Shown here one piece after another: positions 37,706 through 50,058 of a stretch of 64,000 bases of DNA; position 1 is the stretch's first letter, and the number at the start of each line of letters is the position of its first letter. This DNA is from Rotaria sp. Silwood1 (lineage: Eukaryota; Rotifera; Eurotatoria; Philodinida; Philodinidae). The stretch covers positions 398,771 through 462,770 of the forward strand of contig CAJNOP010000119.1 in assembly GCA_905250075.1 (NCBI GenBank), in the 5' to 3' direction. Below the pieces are notes generated by a model that was given only the letters and a program-made list of their open reading frames with translations, ran no database searches and was not told the origin of the DNA. Made by a program: the position numbers and the translations under genes.

Positions 37706-38333
37706 TTTTTATTTGTATTGATTTATTTAAATTTGATTCAAATTGTTATTTTTTTTTTGATTGTGATTAAATGTACGAATATAATATCAAAGATAAAGAA
37801 TATTGCGATTACAAAAACACACACACACTCTCTCTCTTTTCGTTCTAAAATACAAAGTGAATTCATATATTTTCGCCAGGGATAAACATAAAACAAAGAG
37901 ATCTATTTCTATTAATTCTTCACTTTTAGTTATACCATAAGTTACTGTAGTATCTTATGATTTACTTTGAAGAATGAATATACAGAGGAAAATTTTTCTT
38001 TTCTCGCTTTAGTAGACGAATATTCGAGACGAAATAGGGAGAAAAAAAAATCATAGAATATAATCCCTCGAACGAAATAGACTGTACAGATATATATATT
38101 TTACGAGAGAGAGAGAGAGATATAGAAAGAAAAACGATATTGATATGTAGCCAATGATGTAATTTTACCCTGGATACTAAGTTTAAACTTGAAAAATACA
38201 TATGACACAGAATGAAAGATTTTTGAACTTATTCATTTTGAACATATGATAGTTTTGTTCTATTATCTAATCGAATCCAGTTGAATTAACAGATGTTTCT
38301 TTCGCATGATATGATTTGCTGTCTAGTTGCCGT

Positions 38334-38546
38334 CAGTGGCGGATCTAGGATTTTGGAAGGGGGGAGGGGTGTGCTTAGCTGAAGGAGGTTACGATCACGA
38401 GTAAAAAGAACATTTTGAGATGCACTCGAAGTGGTATGAAGTTTTTTTCGTTTGTTTCTGCTGGGAAAAATCGAAAAAATTTTCTCGAAGGGGATACGAT
38501 CACCACATCGCACCCCCTCCCCCCCCCCCCCGTAAATCCACCATTG
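38334..38546. mobile_element. hAT-type MITE upstream of nanos
   Basis: A 213-bp element. Its left end cagtggcggatcta and the reverse complement of its right end, caatggtggattta, agree at 11 of 14 positions; all differences are transitions. Flanking 8-mers gttgccgt (38326-38333) and gttaccgt (38547-38554) agree at seven of eight, a clear target-site duplication of hAT length. Sub-terminal G and C runs (ggaaggggggagggg and a 14-C run) add further complementarity. It has no coding frame. It lies about 0.6 kb upstream of the nanos start. Confidence 0.88.
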
Positions 38547-38735
38547 GTTACCGTTAAACTATTAAACAAACGAGAAAGAGTTTCTATAGATTAAATAAAT
38601 GAAAATATTAAAGAATTACGTTTTTCAACGACAGATATTTAAATAAGACTAATTTAAGAATATACTATGCAATTCAACTGTATTTATTGCGACATCTAGT
38701 TAAACGTTTGATTTTATCAAATTTTATGTATTTAA

Positions 38736-39440
38736 GGTATTTCCACTCCCCCTCCTCCAAAAAAGTGTCAATTTTGGTCAAATTTGTCGGTTTTGTGAGT
38801 GAAAGTTCGTAACATAGAGTCATTTGTCTACTTTCGAATGCACCATAGTTGATTGATTTTAGGATGAAGTTTAAGGAGATTACATAGATTTTTCTGAACC
38901 TCCCATAGAGGATAATAACGTTTTTTCTCAAAATAGGATTTTTAGTTTTTACGTTTCCATGTGTTCTAGATTTTTTCGCCATTTTTAACGCGAAAAAGTT
39001 GGGCTTAGTGTCAAAATGAAGTCAAAAATTAGCTCTACAACATAACAGAATCGAATTTTTCGATTTCTTCATTAATACGTATAAAAAAACTAACTGTTCT
39101 GTACCTACATCCCTAGGATTTTTCATACTTGACGTGAGAAATTTTCTCAATAGTACAAGATGAAAGAAAACCGAAAAATCGATCCTTATTAACTTGTAGC
39201 ACCACATTTCAGCTATATTTTAGAACCAGATTGAACTTTCTAGCATTTGAAATGGCGGAGAAATCTAGGATACGCTGAAACCTAAATTTTGACCCATAGT
39301 CTTCAACTAAATCTTCGTAGACTTCACGTTTCCAGCTGAAATTTTTACTGTGAGCTGTCTAGCTCGAGATACACTTCCGCTGAAAATTTCATTAAGAATC
39401 AATGCTCCAAAAATAAAGTTTCACTTTAGAGGGAGGTGGC
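38736..39440. repeat. Probable decayed repeat element
   Basis: This stretch differs in texture from its flanks: higher GC and phrases typical of interspersed repeats (tttttactgtgagctgtctagctcgagat). Weakly complementary ends are visible: ccactccccctcctcc at 38740-38755, and ccacctccctctaaagtg as the reverse complement of about 39421-39438. No target duplication was found and no frame longer than about 100 codons exists. Element class unknown. Confidence 0.35.
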
Positions 39441-42400
39441 CCTTAAAAATATCTCGAAAGAGTCCACGTTTAAAGAAAAGAAGAGTACGGATAATAAACG
39501 AAAATGTCATTTTGCTCGTTCTGACAAATTGTACTAATCAATAGATTTAATTAATCTAATTGAATAAAATAAGATTTGTTTTTTTTTGCAAACAACAAAT
39601 CTACGCCTAGAATATCTCATTTGATAAAATTTGGCTATCTAATGTTTGGAATCATTAGATAGAATTCTTTTCTCTTGTTTAAGATGATGAATTAACAGAT
39701 AAATTTATTATAGAGAAACTATATAATTCATAACAAGATTATTTTCTAGAATATAATTATCTTATTAAATGTAAATTAATACTTATTGATACTCAATCTG
39801 TAAGTCTTCTTGATCTATTATTTAAATATAGACTAATAATTAAAGATCGTTTTACTAGAAAGATAGTTGAATGTTTTATATTACCTTTTAAGTCAATTGT
39901 GTGGTCATAGAAATAACTTTGACAAAACTATATTAAACTATTGTTATTGATTTCAATAAAGAATTATATTCTATGGAGTTTTGAAAATTTCGAATATATC
40001 ATATATTAATCGATTATTCACTTATTTCTCTCAAATATAACTGAATATATTGGCTTTTGTACAATTACTTCGATATTAATAGAAATTACACTATACACTT
40101 GATATCTACAAAAAAAAACAACGATGAAAAACTATGATTATCTCTTCATGCATGATTGTTTTGTTACTCTATGTCATTTTTTTGTTTTGAAACTCACGGA
40201 AGACATTGATTCTGATAAATATTAAATCATAATATTTCAACATCAGTATTTCTGTCGATATTTTTTTGAATGAATATGAACTATAACTCTTTCCTTATCT
40301 ATAAAAGTAGTGACTTAAAACCAATATGTTTGAATGATTTCAAAACATTTAAGATTCATGCTTAAGACAAATGTTTGTTCTTATTTGATACGAATGACGT
40401 CATATGTTTAATTTTTGCCCATTGTAACTTGTTCAACTGTTAGATTATGTCAATGTTGAAATAAAAAATTCATGCCAATGATATGATTAATTGAACTTGA
40501 TCCAAACTATCATGAATAGAACTTTATTGATCAAAGAATTTATTGAAAATAACAAAGACTAATCATAAATATCCTTGAAGATGATTTTTGTAATTAATCT
40601 TTTAAGATAAGTATATTTAATGTAAACTAAATATAGAAATGATACTTCATCAATTGGCATTGAACAACAATATCTTTAATTATAACAAATTCATTTTTGT
40701 TTTGATATTCAGCTAATCAATCATTAGAAACCATCATTAATTTAATATTGTTTATGAATAATTTATCCTTTTCATACATTATAATGTATTTTCTTTTTAC
40801 AATAAATAGAATTAGTTTGTTTCTAATACAAGAAGTATAATACGATATTTAACTACTATTAGATACTTTTTTTTGCTATGTATGCTTGACAAATGTAGAA
40901 ATTATGATGAACTAGTTCATTTTTACAACGGGCTACATTTATTAAAGATAATAATATTTATTTTAGACTAAATCTTTCTTAAAATAAAATATAGATATAT
41001 AATTTAAAGAATAGTTGATGTTTGATTATTGTTTGGAATCTTACGAAATATATATGACATAAATACTTTCAATAATCTTTCCATATGTGTGTGTGTAGGA
41101 AGAAAATGAAAGTAATCTTTTCTGATAGACAAGATGTGAACTTTACTAAAGTGCTAATCGACATAGACATGCTCTTTTCCATCGGACAAGTTTATTTTCC
41201 TAACAACTTTGTATATACAAAAAAAAAAAAGAGATTTTCTTTTTCTTTTCTATTAGTAATTTAATAATCGACGATTTGTATACATATATGTTATTTCTTT
41301 CAAAAACCTTTTCTCTCTTTCTCTTCGTTTGTTATATGTAATTGATACTTTCTTATGAGAACTAATCATCTCATTTGTTTGTTTTACTGGTCAAAAAAGA
41401 AAACTGAAAGCTCACCATATTTCTTCATATTATAACGGATGATATTAATCAAGATTCTTTTTTTTTTTTTATTTGTTTTCAAATCAGTGATAAAAATCCA
41501 TTAGCATAATTTGAAATTTTGTTCTTGTTTCTTTTTTTTTTTCTTTTTTATCAAGAAAAAGAATGAAAAAAAAAAACTATATAATTGTAACAGTTCATCT
41601 AGCAGATTTATATTGAACAGACAAGAACAACAACAACAACAACAATAATAATAACAGGAATACGTTCATCATTGAACAAACTATGCAAATGACGAACGAT
41701 ATAGATAAGAGATATCATCTTGGCATTTCTTAATTTTATGCAGCATCAAGTTTTTGTTTGCTTGTTGTTTTGAGAAACACAAAAGAAGACGATGAAGAAG
41801 AGTTTGTTATTTCTTCTAACTAAGTGATCTTTGCCGCGTTAACAGTAAAAGTATTTTTTTTTTCGTATTCATTTGGGAATTGTTTGAAAACATAACAATT
41901 CATTTTTTTTTTTGTGCTTCAGATTTCGATTTATTCAAAAGCAAAGAAAAGATAACAAACTATTTTTCTTCCATTAGCCAATCAATGGAAGAAAAATGGG
42001 TGGAGACTTCGATTGACTTAGTTTTAGTTCATTTAACTATTTGTGTTGATCGACGAAGACAAATCATCTAGATGCCTGCCTTTATAGAAGGACGAGATAG
42101 GATAGAAGGCTTCTTCGTCTCTTTTGTATAATAAACGAGCCGTTGACATACGTGCGTGCGCACAAGTTATCAACGACAATCACCCTAATTGCCCTTTGCT
42201 CGTGCAAAATCTACTCAAAACGAGTAAAAAAAACATTTCTTCGTTGTTTCTTTTTTTAGTAATCAATTGTCAAGATGCATAATGCAAGATAATTTTCTTT
42301 TTCTTTTTTTGTCTTGTTTTTTTTTTTTTTTTTTGTTTTATTTTTGTCATCTGTTGTTTATACTCACTTTATTTTCTCACATAAATAAAAAGAAAAAGAA

Positions 42401-42885
42401 AACTAAAAAGAGTTGTGTTCACATACTGGATCAAACGAAGAGAAGAACATATATGGATAGAGTATCTTTCTTATACATATGGACCAATCGGCAAATTTAC
42501 GCACTTCGACCATGTATCTATCTGGCAACCAGCCGAAGGGAAAAGAAAATCGACGAGCGAGAAATAAAGAGAGAGAGAGGGAGAAGAAGAAAAAGCAAGA
42601 ATAAGAGTACTGCCATTAATCTTCTTCTTTGCCGACAACGACACAGTACATTCTACTTCTTTATTCGAATGGTATTGACTCTCTTTTCCTCTCTCTTTCT
42701 CTCTCAACTACGACGGTGGCTTACATTCGGTTCTGCAGATAACTGATTAATAAAATTAGAGCCGTGCGCATACAGATTATATAGTCGGTCGAAAATTCGG
42801 TTAGAGGAAAAAGGGTTCAAATATATTGAATTAACACCTTGCCTTCAATTGACAATTAGTCCCAATTCACAGCCATCAATTTACT

Positions 42886-44768
42886 ATGATACATCATCCT
42901 CATTCAGGTAAATACTTTTCTTTTTCTGTTTTTTTTCTTATTAATAAAACTAAAGAAAGCTTAAATTGAATATCATCATTCAAAATGACTTATATCATTA
43001 ACTACATATCACATTGCGAACGTTTTACGATGTATACATACATATCATAGAGAAGATTGATTCCTTCTTTTCTTTTTTGTTAGTTGATGTGGCTTCTTCC
43101 AAGATGATTGAGTTGTTATTGCTCAGCAGGTATATCAAGCGTATGTGCGTGCCTCCACGCCTATTGCAAGAGAATAAGAGATAAGCAGACAGATCGAACG
43201 TGATCATTGCTACTGATTTCATTTCCGTTCATTCCTTCGGGAAATATATTACGTTCGAAATCAAGAGCTTTCAAAGATAAGACTAGTCAAAAAAAAAAAA
43301 AAAAAAGAAAAAAAGAAAACAACTATCATTATTTCTCTAGAACCACCATGTATGGATTCAAGTAAAAAATTATGTGTACAACATAATAATACAAACAGTG
43401 GTTCATCATCTGATGAAGGTGATACAACAAATGATTCAAATGGAAATGATACAAAACGAAAAAAACGACGAAATCGTACAACATTTACATCATTTCAACT
43501 TGAAGAAATGGAACGTGTCTTTCAAAAGACTCATTATCCAGATGTTTATGTACGCGAACAACTTGCTCTTCGATGTGATTTGACGGAAGCACGAGTACAG
43601 GTATGTATGTTTCATATGAAACAATGTCTTTAACAAACACATCTGGTATTCATACCAACTTTTCTTTCTTCTCTCTACACATTATAACCAATCAGAAAAA
43701 GAAAAAAACAAAAGAAATTTCTTTCTTTATTTTCTTCTTATTTCTCAGTCAATATCTCAGAATAATAAAATGACTCGATGTGAATGTCAAAGGTCTATTA
43801 AAGACTATAGACAAAGATAAATTTATTAAAGCAGAAAAAAAAAATTATTAGATCAAATCTAAAATAACAATATGTGTTCGTAGATCGGATAATGAGTCTG
43901 TTGATAGATACTGATAAAGGACCAATCAAAGAACAATAGATAAATTAGAAGAATTCTACATTGAATACATTTTTTTACTTCTTCAAAGAAATTCTATTAA
44001 TATTCAATCATCTTTTATAGATTTATTTAGTAATCTAAAACTTATGAATTCATGTAGCAATTTCTATTTTATTTATTCAAAAATTCTTTCGTTAAATTCA
44101 AATGAAAACTCAAAATAGATTATCTTATGTAGAAAGAAAACATATATTATAAGAATATAATAAAAATAAAATAAAATGATTAACAATTATTTTTATAGGT
44201 TTGGTTTCAAAATCGACGTGCTAAATGGCGTAAACGTGAACGATATACAAATGCACCTCAAATACGTTCATTAACGGTACCTACAACAAATCCCTATGAT
44301 ATCTCATTGATTTCAGCTGCAAGCAGTCAATATCCATCGGTATTTTTATTCATTGACGTTTCTTTTCAAAAAAAAAGAAAAATCTTTTTCATCATTTTTT
44401 ATTTATTATTATTATTATTATAGTTAGCAGCTAGTAATGGTTGGTGTTCATCATCAACAGCATCATTAGGTCATGTTCCTCTTCGAGATCATCATCAACA
44501 ACAACAATCTCAACAACAAACAGGATCACCATGTCAAACTCTTTCATCATCTCCGTCCATGATGATGTCAAGTGCAATACCAAATTTTATGGGTATGCCT
44601 TATGCATTTCCACCACCACCGCCACAACAACAAACATCTCATTCAACAAATAACTTCAATCCATGTCCATATACTGGATATAATCTTAATCCTGATCATC
44701 GAAGTACCTCAATTGCTGCATTACGTCTGAAAGCTCGTGAACATAGTGTAGCACTGGGTGGCATGTAA
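42886..44768 (+). CDS. Alx: Alx/aristaless-like paired-class homeobox gene
   Basis: Four exons (42886-42907, 43341-43600, 44199-44339, 44424-44768) join in frame to 255 aa. The tiny first exon encodes MIHHPHS, and exon 2 continues [10 protein letters not shown]. The homeodomain begins [20 protein letters not shown] and continues with [16 protein letters not shown] and [20 protein letters not shown]. It has Gln at position 50 as in Q50 paired-like proteins, with an intron just before VWFQNRR, a classic position. The C-terminus [20 protein letters not shown] is an OAR domain. There is no paired domain. The homeodomain resembles Alx/Cart1 more than Arx. These are DNA-binding transcription factors in mesenchyme, skeletal or appendage patterning; the role here is not inferable. 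If exon 1 is wrong, translation could begin at Met 43352, still giving the whole homeodomain. Confidence 0.92.
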
Positions 44769-46772
44769 ATATCGATACATTTTTTTTTCTTTTGTTTGTT
44801 GCGTCATTGTATGTCAGTGGAACAGTGGTGGATTGTCTCTGTGTGTTCGTGTGTCTGTGTATTTAAAGAGAAAAAAAAGGCAAAAAAGAAACAAACAGAT
44901 GTTATACGTTTTGCTTATCTTCTCTATCGGCTACCTGAAAGAAAAAGTAAAGAAGAATATTTCTTTTCTCTTGAGTTCCAATGTCTTTGTCAAGTGTTCA
45001 ATTCAACTGGCAATTATCTTGAAACAAGTAAAATTGGATGATGAGGATGATGATCGATGATAAATTGAGTCTTTTATTCTATAAAGAATAAAAACAAAAA
45101 AAAGAATATCAGACACAAGTTCAAAGATGTTGTTCATCTTTATTATTTATTTGATTGTATACTTCGGACAATGGAAAGATTGAAGTCAATCATCAATGAT
45201 GATGGTTAATTGTTCACTGATAGGATCATCATCATCATCAACAACATCTATTCCCACTAGACAAACATGTCCACATCTCAGTCGTGTGGTGTATGCATGC
45301 ATATATATTAAGATATACTAAGCAATAGAACAGCATTGTTCACACGTTTGTTTCTTGAAAGAAAACAAAACACATGAATGAATATAGAAGTAACAAGCAG
45401 ACATGCTGTGTATGCCGTCGTTTGTCTGATGATATTTGAAGGTTGATACGCTCTATATGATGTTTATATCAAAATGAAGAAGACAAGACACTTGAAGCAT
45501 AGCGGGTGGTTTATAGAATTCATGAGGCTACTTATAAATAGGTTCTACAAAGATGTTTATAACAAAATCTGTTTTATAATAAATATAGTTCTTCTAATAT
45601 GTAAATATAACATAGAGAAATATTTTATGGTTCAAAAAAAAAAGCATAAAAAGATTTCTTCTCTATTATCATTAATATCAATTTCATTTCATCATTGTAT
45701 ATAATGATGATTCACTAGTATAAAAAACTTATCATGAGATTTAAAACGAACAAAACAATTTTTTCAGTAGGTTATTAAAAGCATCAATTTCAAAGTATAT
45801 ATATATATATATGAAACGAACTGAATAAAGAACAAGCATTAGAACGTAAAAAAACGGATTTCGATATCCTGCCATCACTAGAATAATAAAAAACAACAAT
45901 GTAGTACTTGAGTCTTTTGAGTGACACGAACATATTATTGCATATTTGTCAATTATTGTTGTCTCTTGTCAGTTAAAAACATGTAAAACAAAAAGAATCA
46001 TTTTAATACTAAATAGCAAACATTTGTTTTTACTGTTGTTTTTAGCTGATCTTAAACATAAATGTATATTTAAGTCAATCTGAAATAGAAATAATATATA
46101 GATACAATTCTGTTACTATTTTCAAAGTTTTTTTTTTTGTATCTACTTCATATTGAATAATTTGTTGTAATTATATCTAATAAGATGACTAATTGAGAAA
46201 GTGTTTTTTTACAATTACAAATAAAAATGTAACAACTCTTTATTGATGTTGACTAGTTTTATTAGATGTTTAATTGCATGAGATTTATTTGTTAAACAAT
46301 TTTCAATTAGTGATGGAGTTTTCTTTCGATTAATTTTTGGTGTTACAACTTATTTTGTTCATTTTATTGATTAATCATATTATAAATAATCAATATTTCA
46401 AACAATAGAAAATCTTGTCCCAGTATGTTCTATTAAAACATTTGATCTTGCTGTGTTGATTTTGCTTATTTGAGGAGCAACACGTTTAGTAATGGATTAG
46501 ACTAATAATCATTTTAGTATATTTGGTGGTGTATGTGTGAGTTCTACCTACAACAATAGAATTAGTATTAAATTATGTATCAATTATATTAGCCACTATG
46601 AGTATCATATTGTTTTTTTTTTTATTAAATCAATAAATGCATCACCGGCATTTCTTAATTGATTAAATATAAAAGCATTAGGCTATGCTCTAGCTAACGT
46701 TTTTTTATAATCTAAAATTTATTTCTGATCGATCTATTTGTGATAATCCAAAAAGATTTATAAATATATATA

Positions 46773-47500
46773 CAGTAGGGTGCAAAAAAATTGCCGTTTA
46801 GTGCATAAACTTTATTTTAAGCTATTTCATACGTTCTTCGAACGATCATTCCCAAGTTATTTGCAAACGTTAGGTACTACTTTTATGCATTAAATGAACC
46901 TGGTATTGCTCGAAAATTTTTATATAGCTTCGTAAAAATGACTCATAATCCAAGCACCAGTTGTATGCGATCTGACCAATAGATCATATTACATTATTGA
47001 AGTACTGATCATTGGGTAGAAGTTTGAAACTATTCTATAACGATGACCCTCACTCACACTAGTTATAATAAAATTTTCAAGATCGAAGAGTGTAGCAATA
47101 TATTACAGTGAGGTCAACAATGTGGTTCGCCAGCCCTATATAGCTGAAACTACTGTTTGGCCACTTAATAGTGCAACTCTCGGTTTAGTTAAATTATTTC
47201 ACTAGACCATTCAATCAATTAATATGAATGAAAAACTTCGAAATATCGATAAACCTAAAGAATTCTAACGTGAAAAGTAGAGTAAAACTCATGTGTAAGT
47301 TATAAATTTTTTAACTACTTCCAAGAACGTAAGATTATTGTCCCTTGTGAACTCATAGAGAGTGAGAAACTTTTAATGATTAATGTATTTATAGAGTACA
47401 GTATCTGTGTAATATAATAACATTAAAAAGTCCTCATATCTTATACTTCTATTAGAAGAATCTTGGAAAGTCTATCGGCAATTATTTTTGCACTCTACTG
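46773..47500. mobile_element. Tc1/mariner-type MITE
   Basis: A 728-bp non-autonomous element. The left end is cagtagggtgcaaaaa, and the reverse complement of the right end is cagtagagtgcaaaaat. Both continue to attgccg, giving inverted repeats of about 24 bp with one mismatch and one indel. It is flanked by the dinucleotide TA on both sides (46771-46772 and 47501-47502), as Tc1/mariner insertions are. At 728 bp, and with stops in all frames, it cannot encode a transposase of about 340 aa. Confidence 0.9.
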
Positions 47501-47521
47501 TATATATATAATATACTACAA

Positions 47522-47694
47522 AATAAATTTTTATGCATCAATTCCTATTATTCAGGTATTCTTCTTTTATCTGTTTTCTGTCGTATTGTTTATACAGCAT
47601 CAAAAGACATTCATAAACCAGCAATTAATTCATCTGGTCTATTCGTACAATATGGGATATGGCAAATGGTGGGTTTTATTATTGATATTACTTA
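47522..47694 (+). pseudogene. Unidentified coding-like fragment beside the MITE
   Basis: An open stretch of about 57 codons containing ILLLSVFCRIVYTASKDIHK and SSGLFVQYGIWQMVGFIIDI, ending at a stop. Amino-acid composition and codon choice look like a membrane-protein C-terminus rather than random AT-rich DNA. It has no ATG and no clear splice partner. Similar hydrophobic fragments in mixed frames occur at 46320-46740, on the other side of the MITE (for example RLIFGVTTYFVHFID). This suggests one decayed gene split by the insertion. The family was not recognised. Confidence 0.3.
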
Positions 47695-48055
47695 ATTAAA
47701 AAGTATAACAGTTTATCTAATTTAAAGTGTTTCACCAGCTATTATAAGTATCCTTATAATCATTAATTTGGATTTCGAATAAAAAGGATCAACGAAAAAG
47801 AAATTATACATATTTTTTGTTTTTGATATGATTTAATATTGTTGTTCACAGTTGTCTGTTCACTTAATTAAATATGTAGAATATTTTTGTCATTTTGATT
47901 TTTTATTTATTTTATTTTTAGTACAAATATAGTAGAAAAAAAAAGAAATAACGTTAAGTATCACGATTATTTACTCAGAGAATAACTTTTATATGACTTT
48001 TTTTCTTTTTGAAAATTTTGTTTCAAATCTAGATTATAATTATAAGTAAAATCAA

Positions 48056-49762
48056 TTAATTCGAAGATGTAGTTTCATTTTTATTTTGTTCATTTGTTTT
48101 AGTTTCACCGTTCGTACTTTGAATATTAGTCTTAAAACAAAAAAATTAATTAACATAAATAAGTTAATTTTGTTAATTTGAAAACTATACTTTTTCATTC
48201 TCTTTAGACATTTTAGCAAACATTTTAGCATATAATTGTTTTTCTGTTTGATGATAAGCTTTTAATTTTTCTTGACATGTTTCAATATGTTGTTTTGCTA
48301 CATCATTTAATGGATTTAATTTAAGAACTTCTTCGAAATCTTTTATAGCTTCTTCAAAACTTGACATAGACATTTGACTTTGTCCTCGACGAAAAAATGA
48401 TTTTTCATTTTTAGGATCTAATTCAAGTGCTGCATCACAAGCACGAATACATTGAGCATGTTCACCTAATTTCAAATGACATAAAGCCATATTTGTTTGT
48501 GTTGTTAATTTTAACATATGAGCTTTATTTTTATCTTTTTCATCTTCATAATTTGGTGATTTAAGATATTCAGCAATAGTTTTATATTTTTTACAAGCAA
48601 CACGATAATGACCATCCTAAAATAGAATGAAAAACAAAAAAACAAAAGACAAACATCACTCTATAGACATTTATTTTGAAGTAAAATATTCTATTCAACT
48701 TAAAATCTTACTTTAATTAATTCAGCAGCACGTTTTTTTAATTTTTCTGATTGTTCAAGTTTTTCTGCATCATTTATTGACCATTTATCTACACCCTATA
48801 AAAAACAAAAGGACAAGCATTGTTGTTTTTTTTCATGTTTTTCTTTGTGAACAAACTTTTTCAAAATCATGCAATGTAACTATATATTCTACATGAGCAT
48901 TTTTTGGAATATTAAATTTTTCAAGACCAAATATTGCTTTTGATTTTAATTTTAATTGACTATGTTCACCTTTTGTCATTCGTGTTACAGCATATTCAAG
49001 ACTGAAAAAAAAAAAACTCAATTAATTAATTAAATTCTTTAGAAGATTTTATTATTATAATTTTTGAAATTTACAAACCCGTCAGGAATATTTTTTAAGA
49101 AACCTTCGCCAACTGTAAATTTAACTTTTCGTTCATCGAATACTCGATTTTCATGGATACCTTTAAGAGATATTTCAACAACGCTATCATCACTTGGTTT
49201 AGCCCATCCTTCGCCTCTTGTCAATATTCGTCGTATAATACTTTGATCTTTTCCTTCACTTATATCATCACCTATAATTAGAAAATAGAAAAATTTTTCA
49301 GTTATTGTTGTTCTTTTCTTCAAATCTTACCGATAAAATCAAAAAGCTCAATTTCAAAAATTAATGTTGCATTTGATCCAATTTTATCTCCTGAACCCTG
49401 TTCGCCATAGGCATATTCAGGTTTACATATTAAACGACATATTTCTCCACGTTTCATTGTTGCTACACCAATATCCCATGCTTTAATAACTGTACCTTTA
49501 CCAAGTTCGAATTCAAATTTTTGATTTCGATCTCGACTACTATCAAATTTAGTTCCATCAAGTAATGTACCAACATAATGCACAAATACTTTATCATTTG
49601 TTACTGGTTTTTCATCACCATAACCTTCTTTGATTATTTCTTTAAGAACACCTTTAAAAAAAAAACCAAAAGAAAATTTTAATTAATAAATAATTAAAAA
49701 AGCAAACCTCCATCCTTTGATGGTGAAATATCTTCGCCTTTAAGTTCAGCTTCAGTTACCAT
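48056..49762 (-). CDS. FKBP4: FKBP4/FKBP52-like TPR immunophilin
   Basis: Seven exons (49708-49762, 49331-49651, 49079-49271, 48857-49001, 48712-48795, 48191-48616, 48056-48130) join in frame to 432 aa. Domain order matches FKBP52. First comes an active FK506-binding prolyl isomerase domain with [34 protein letters not shown] and [11 protein letters not shown]; the pocket residues Y, F, D, V, I, W and Y are kept. A second, divergent FKBP domain follows ([20 protein letters not shown] to [13 protein letters not shown]). A TPR region follows with [10 protein letters not shown] and [20 protein letters not shown], which carry clamp residues for the Hsp90 C-terminal EEVD. The C-terminus is a polar tail. 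Such proteins are cytosolic Hsp90 co-chaperones for client kinases and receptors. The start [19 protein letters not shown] fits the family. It is head to head with IFT140, 296 bp apart. Confidence 0.94.
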
Positions 49763-50058
49763 CGATGTATTAATACAATTAAATGTGATAATAATAAAAA
49801 CTGTATGGTAAGAATCGTAAGAGTCTAGAACATTCCATTAGATGTCGTTAGAATAGAAAATTTGAATTATGTTCAATTTAATATTTCTTATTTTATTTTT
49901 GAAATAAATTATTTTTTCACTTTTTAATTTTTAAAATAATTTTTTGATTTGGAAAAAAAAACAAAAATCATATCATATGGTTGTCAAAGCAATGTATTCA
50001 TGTATGGTATCGTTCGTTTTAGTCATATCAAATTTGATCGTATTTTAAGAAAAATAGA
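49763..50058. promoter_or_regulatory. Bidirectional promoter between FKBP4-like gene and IFT140
   Basis: 296 bp separate the two divergent start codons, so both transcripts must start here. It is very AT-rich and has no other open frame. An X-box-like sequence lies at 49980-49993. Confidence 0.7.
49980..49993 (+). promoter_or_regulatory. Candidate RFX X-box upstream of IFT140
   Basis: The sequence gttgtcaaagcaat fits the relaxed 14-bp X-box consensus RYYNYYWWRRNRRY at every position and ends 65 bases before the IFT140 start. RFX/DAF-19 factors bind such sites close to start codons of ciliary and IFT genes in worms, flies and vertebrates. The consensus is degenerate, so chance cannot be excluded. 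Confidence 0.5.

Larger units (their letters stand above)
37706..42885. other. 5.2-kb gene-poor spacer between nanos and Alx
   Basis: The two genes diverge, so both promoters lie here. A hAT-type MITE is at 38334-38546 and a repeat-like segment at about 38736-39440 (both listed). A short coding-like fragment interrupted by a stop is near 39680-39910. The rest (39950-42250) is very AT-rich without any feature recognised. A GA/CT-rich tract occurs at 42560-42600. The 159-codon open frame at 42267-42746 is Phe/Lys/Arg-rich with no motif and is probably not coding. Confidence 0.5.
44769..48055. other. 3.3-kb spacer between Alx and FKBP4-like gene
   Basis: The genes converge. 44769-46260 is AT-rich 3' flank with no feature recognised; its open frames at 44758-45060 and 45474-45704 have no motif. 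46300-46760 and 47520-47700 hold coding-like but interrupted sequence on either side of a Tc1-type MITE (listed). 47700-48055 is AT-rich 3' flank of the FKBP4-like gene. Confidence 0.5.

Noticed and set aside
42267-42746. 159-codon open frame upstream of Alx
   Set aside because: It is a low-complexity Phe/Lys/Arg translation of T-rich and GA-rich DNA, has no motif, and lies in the likely Alx promoter or 5'UTR.
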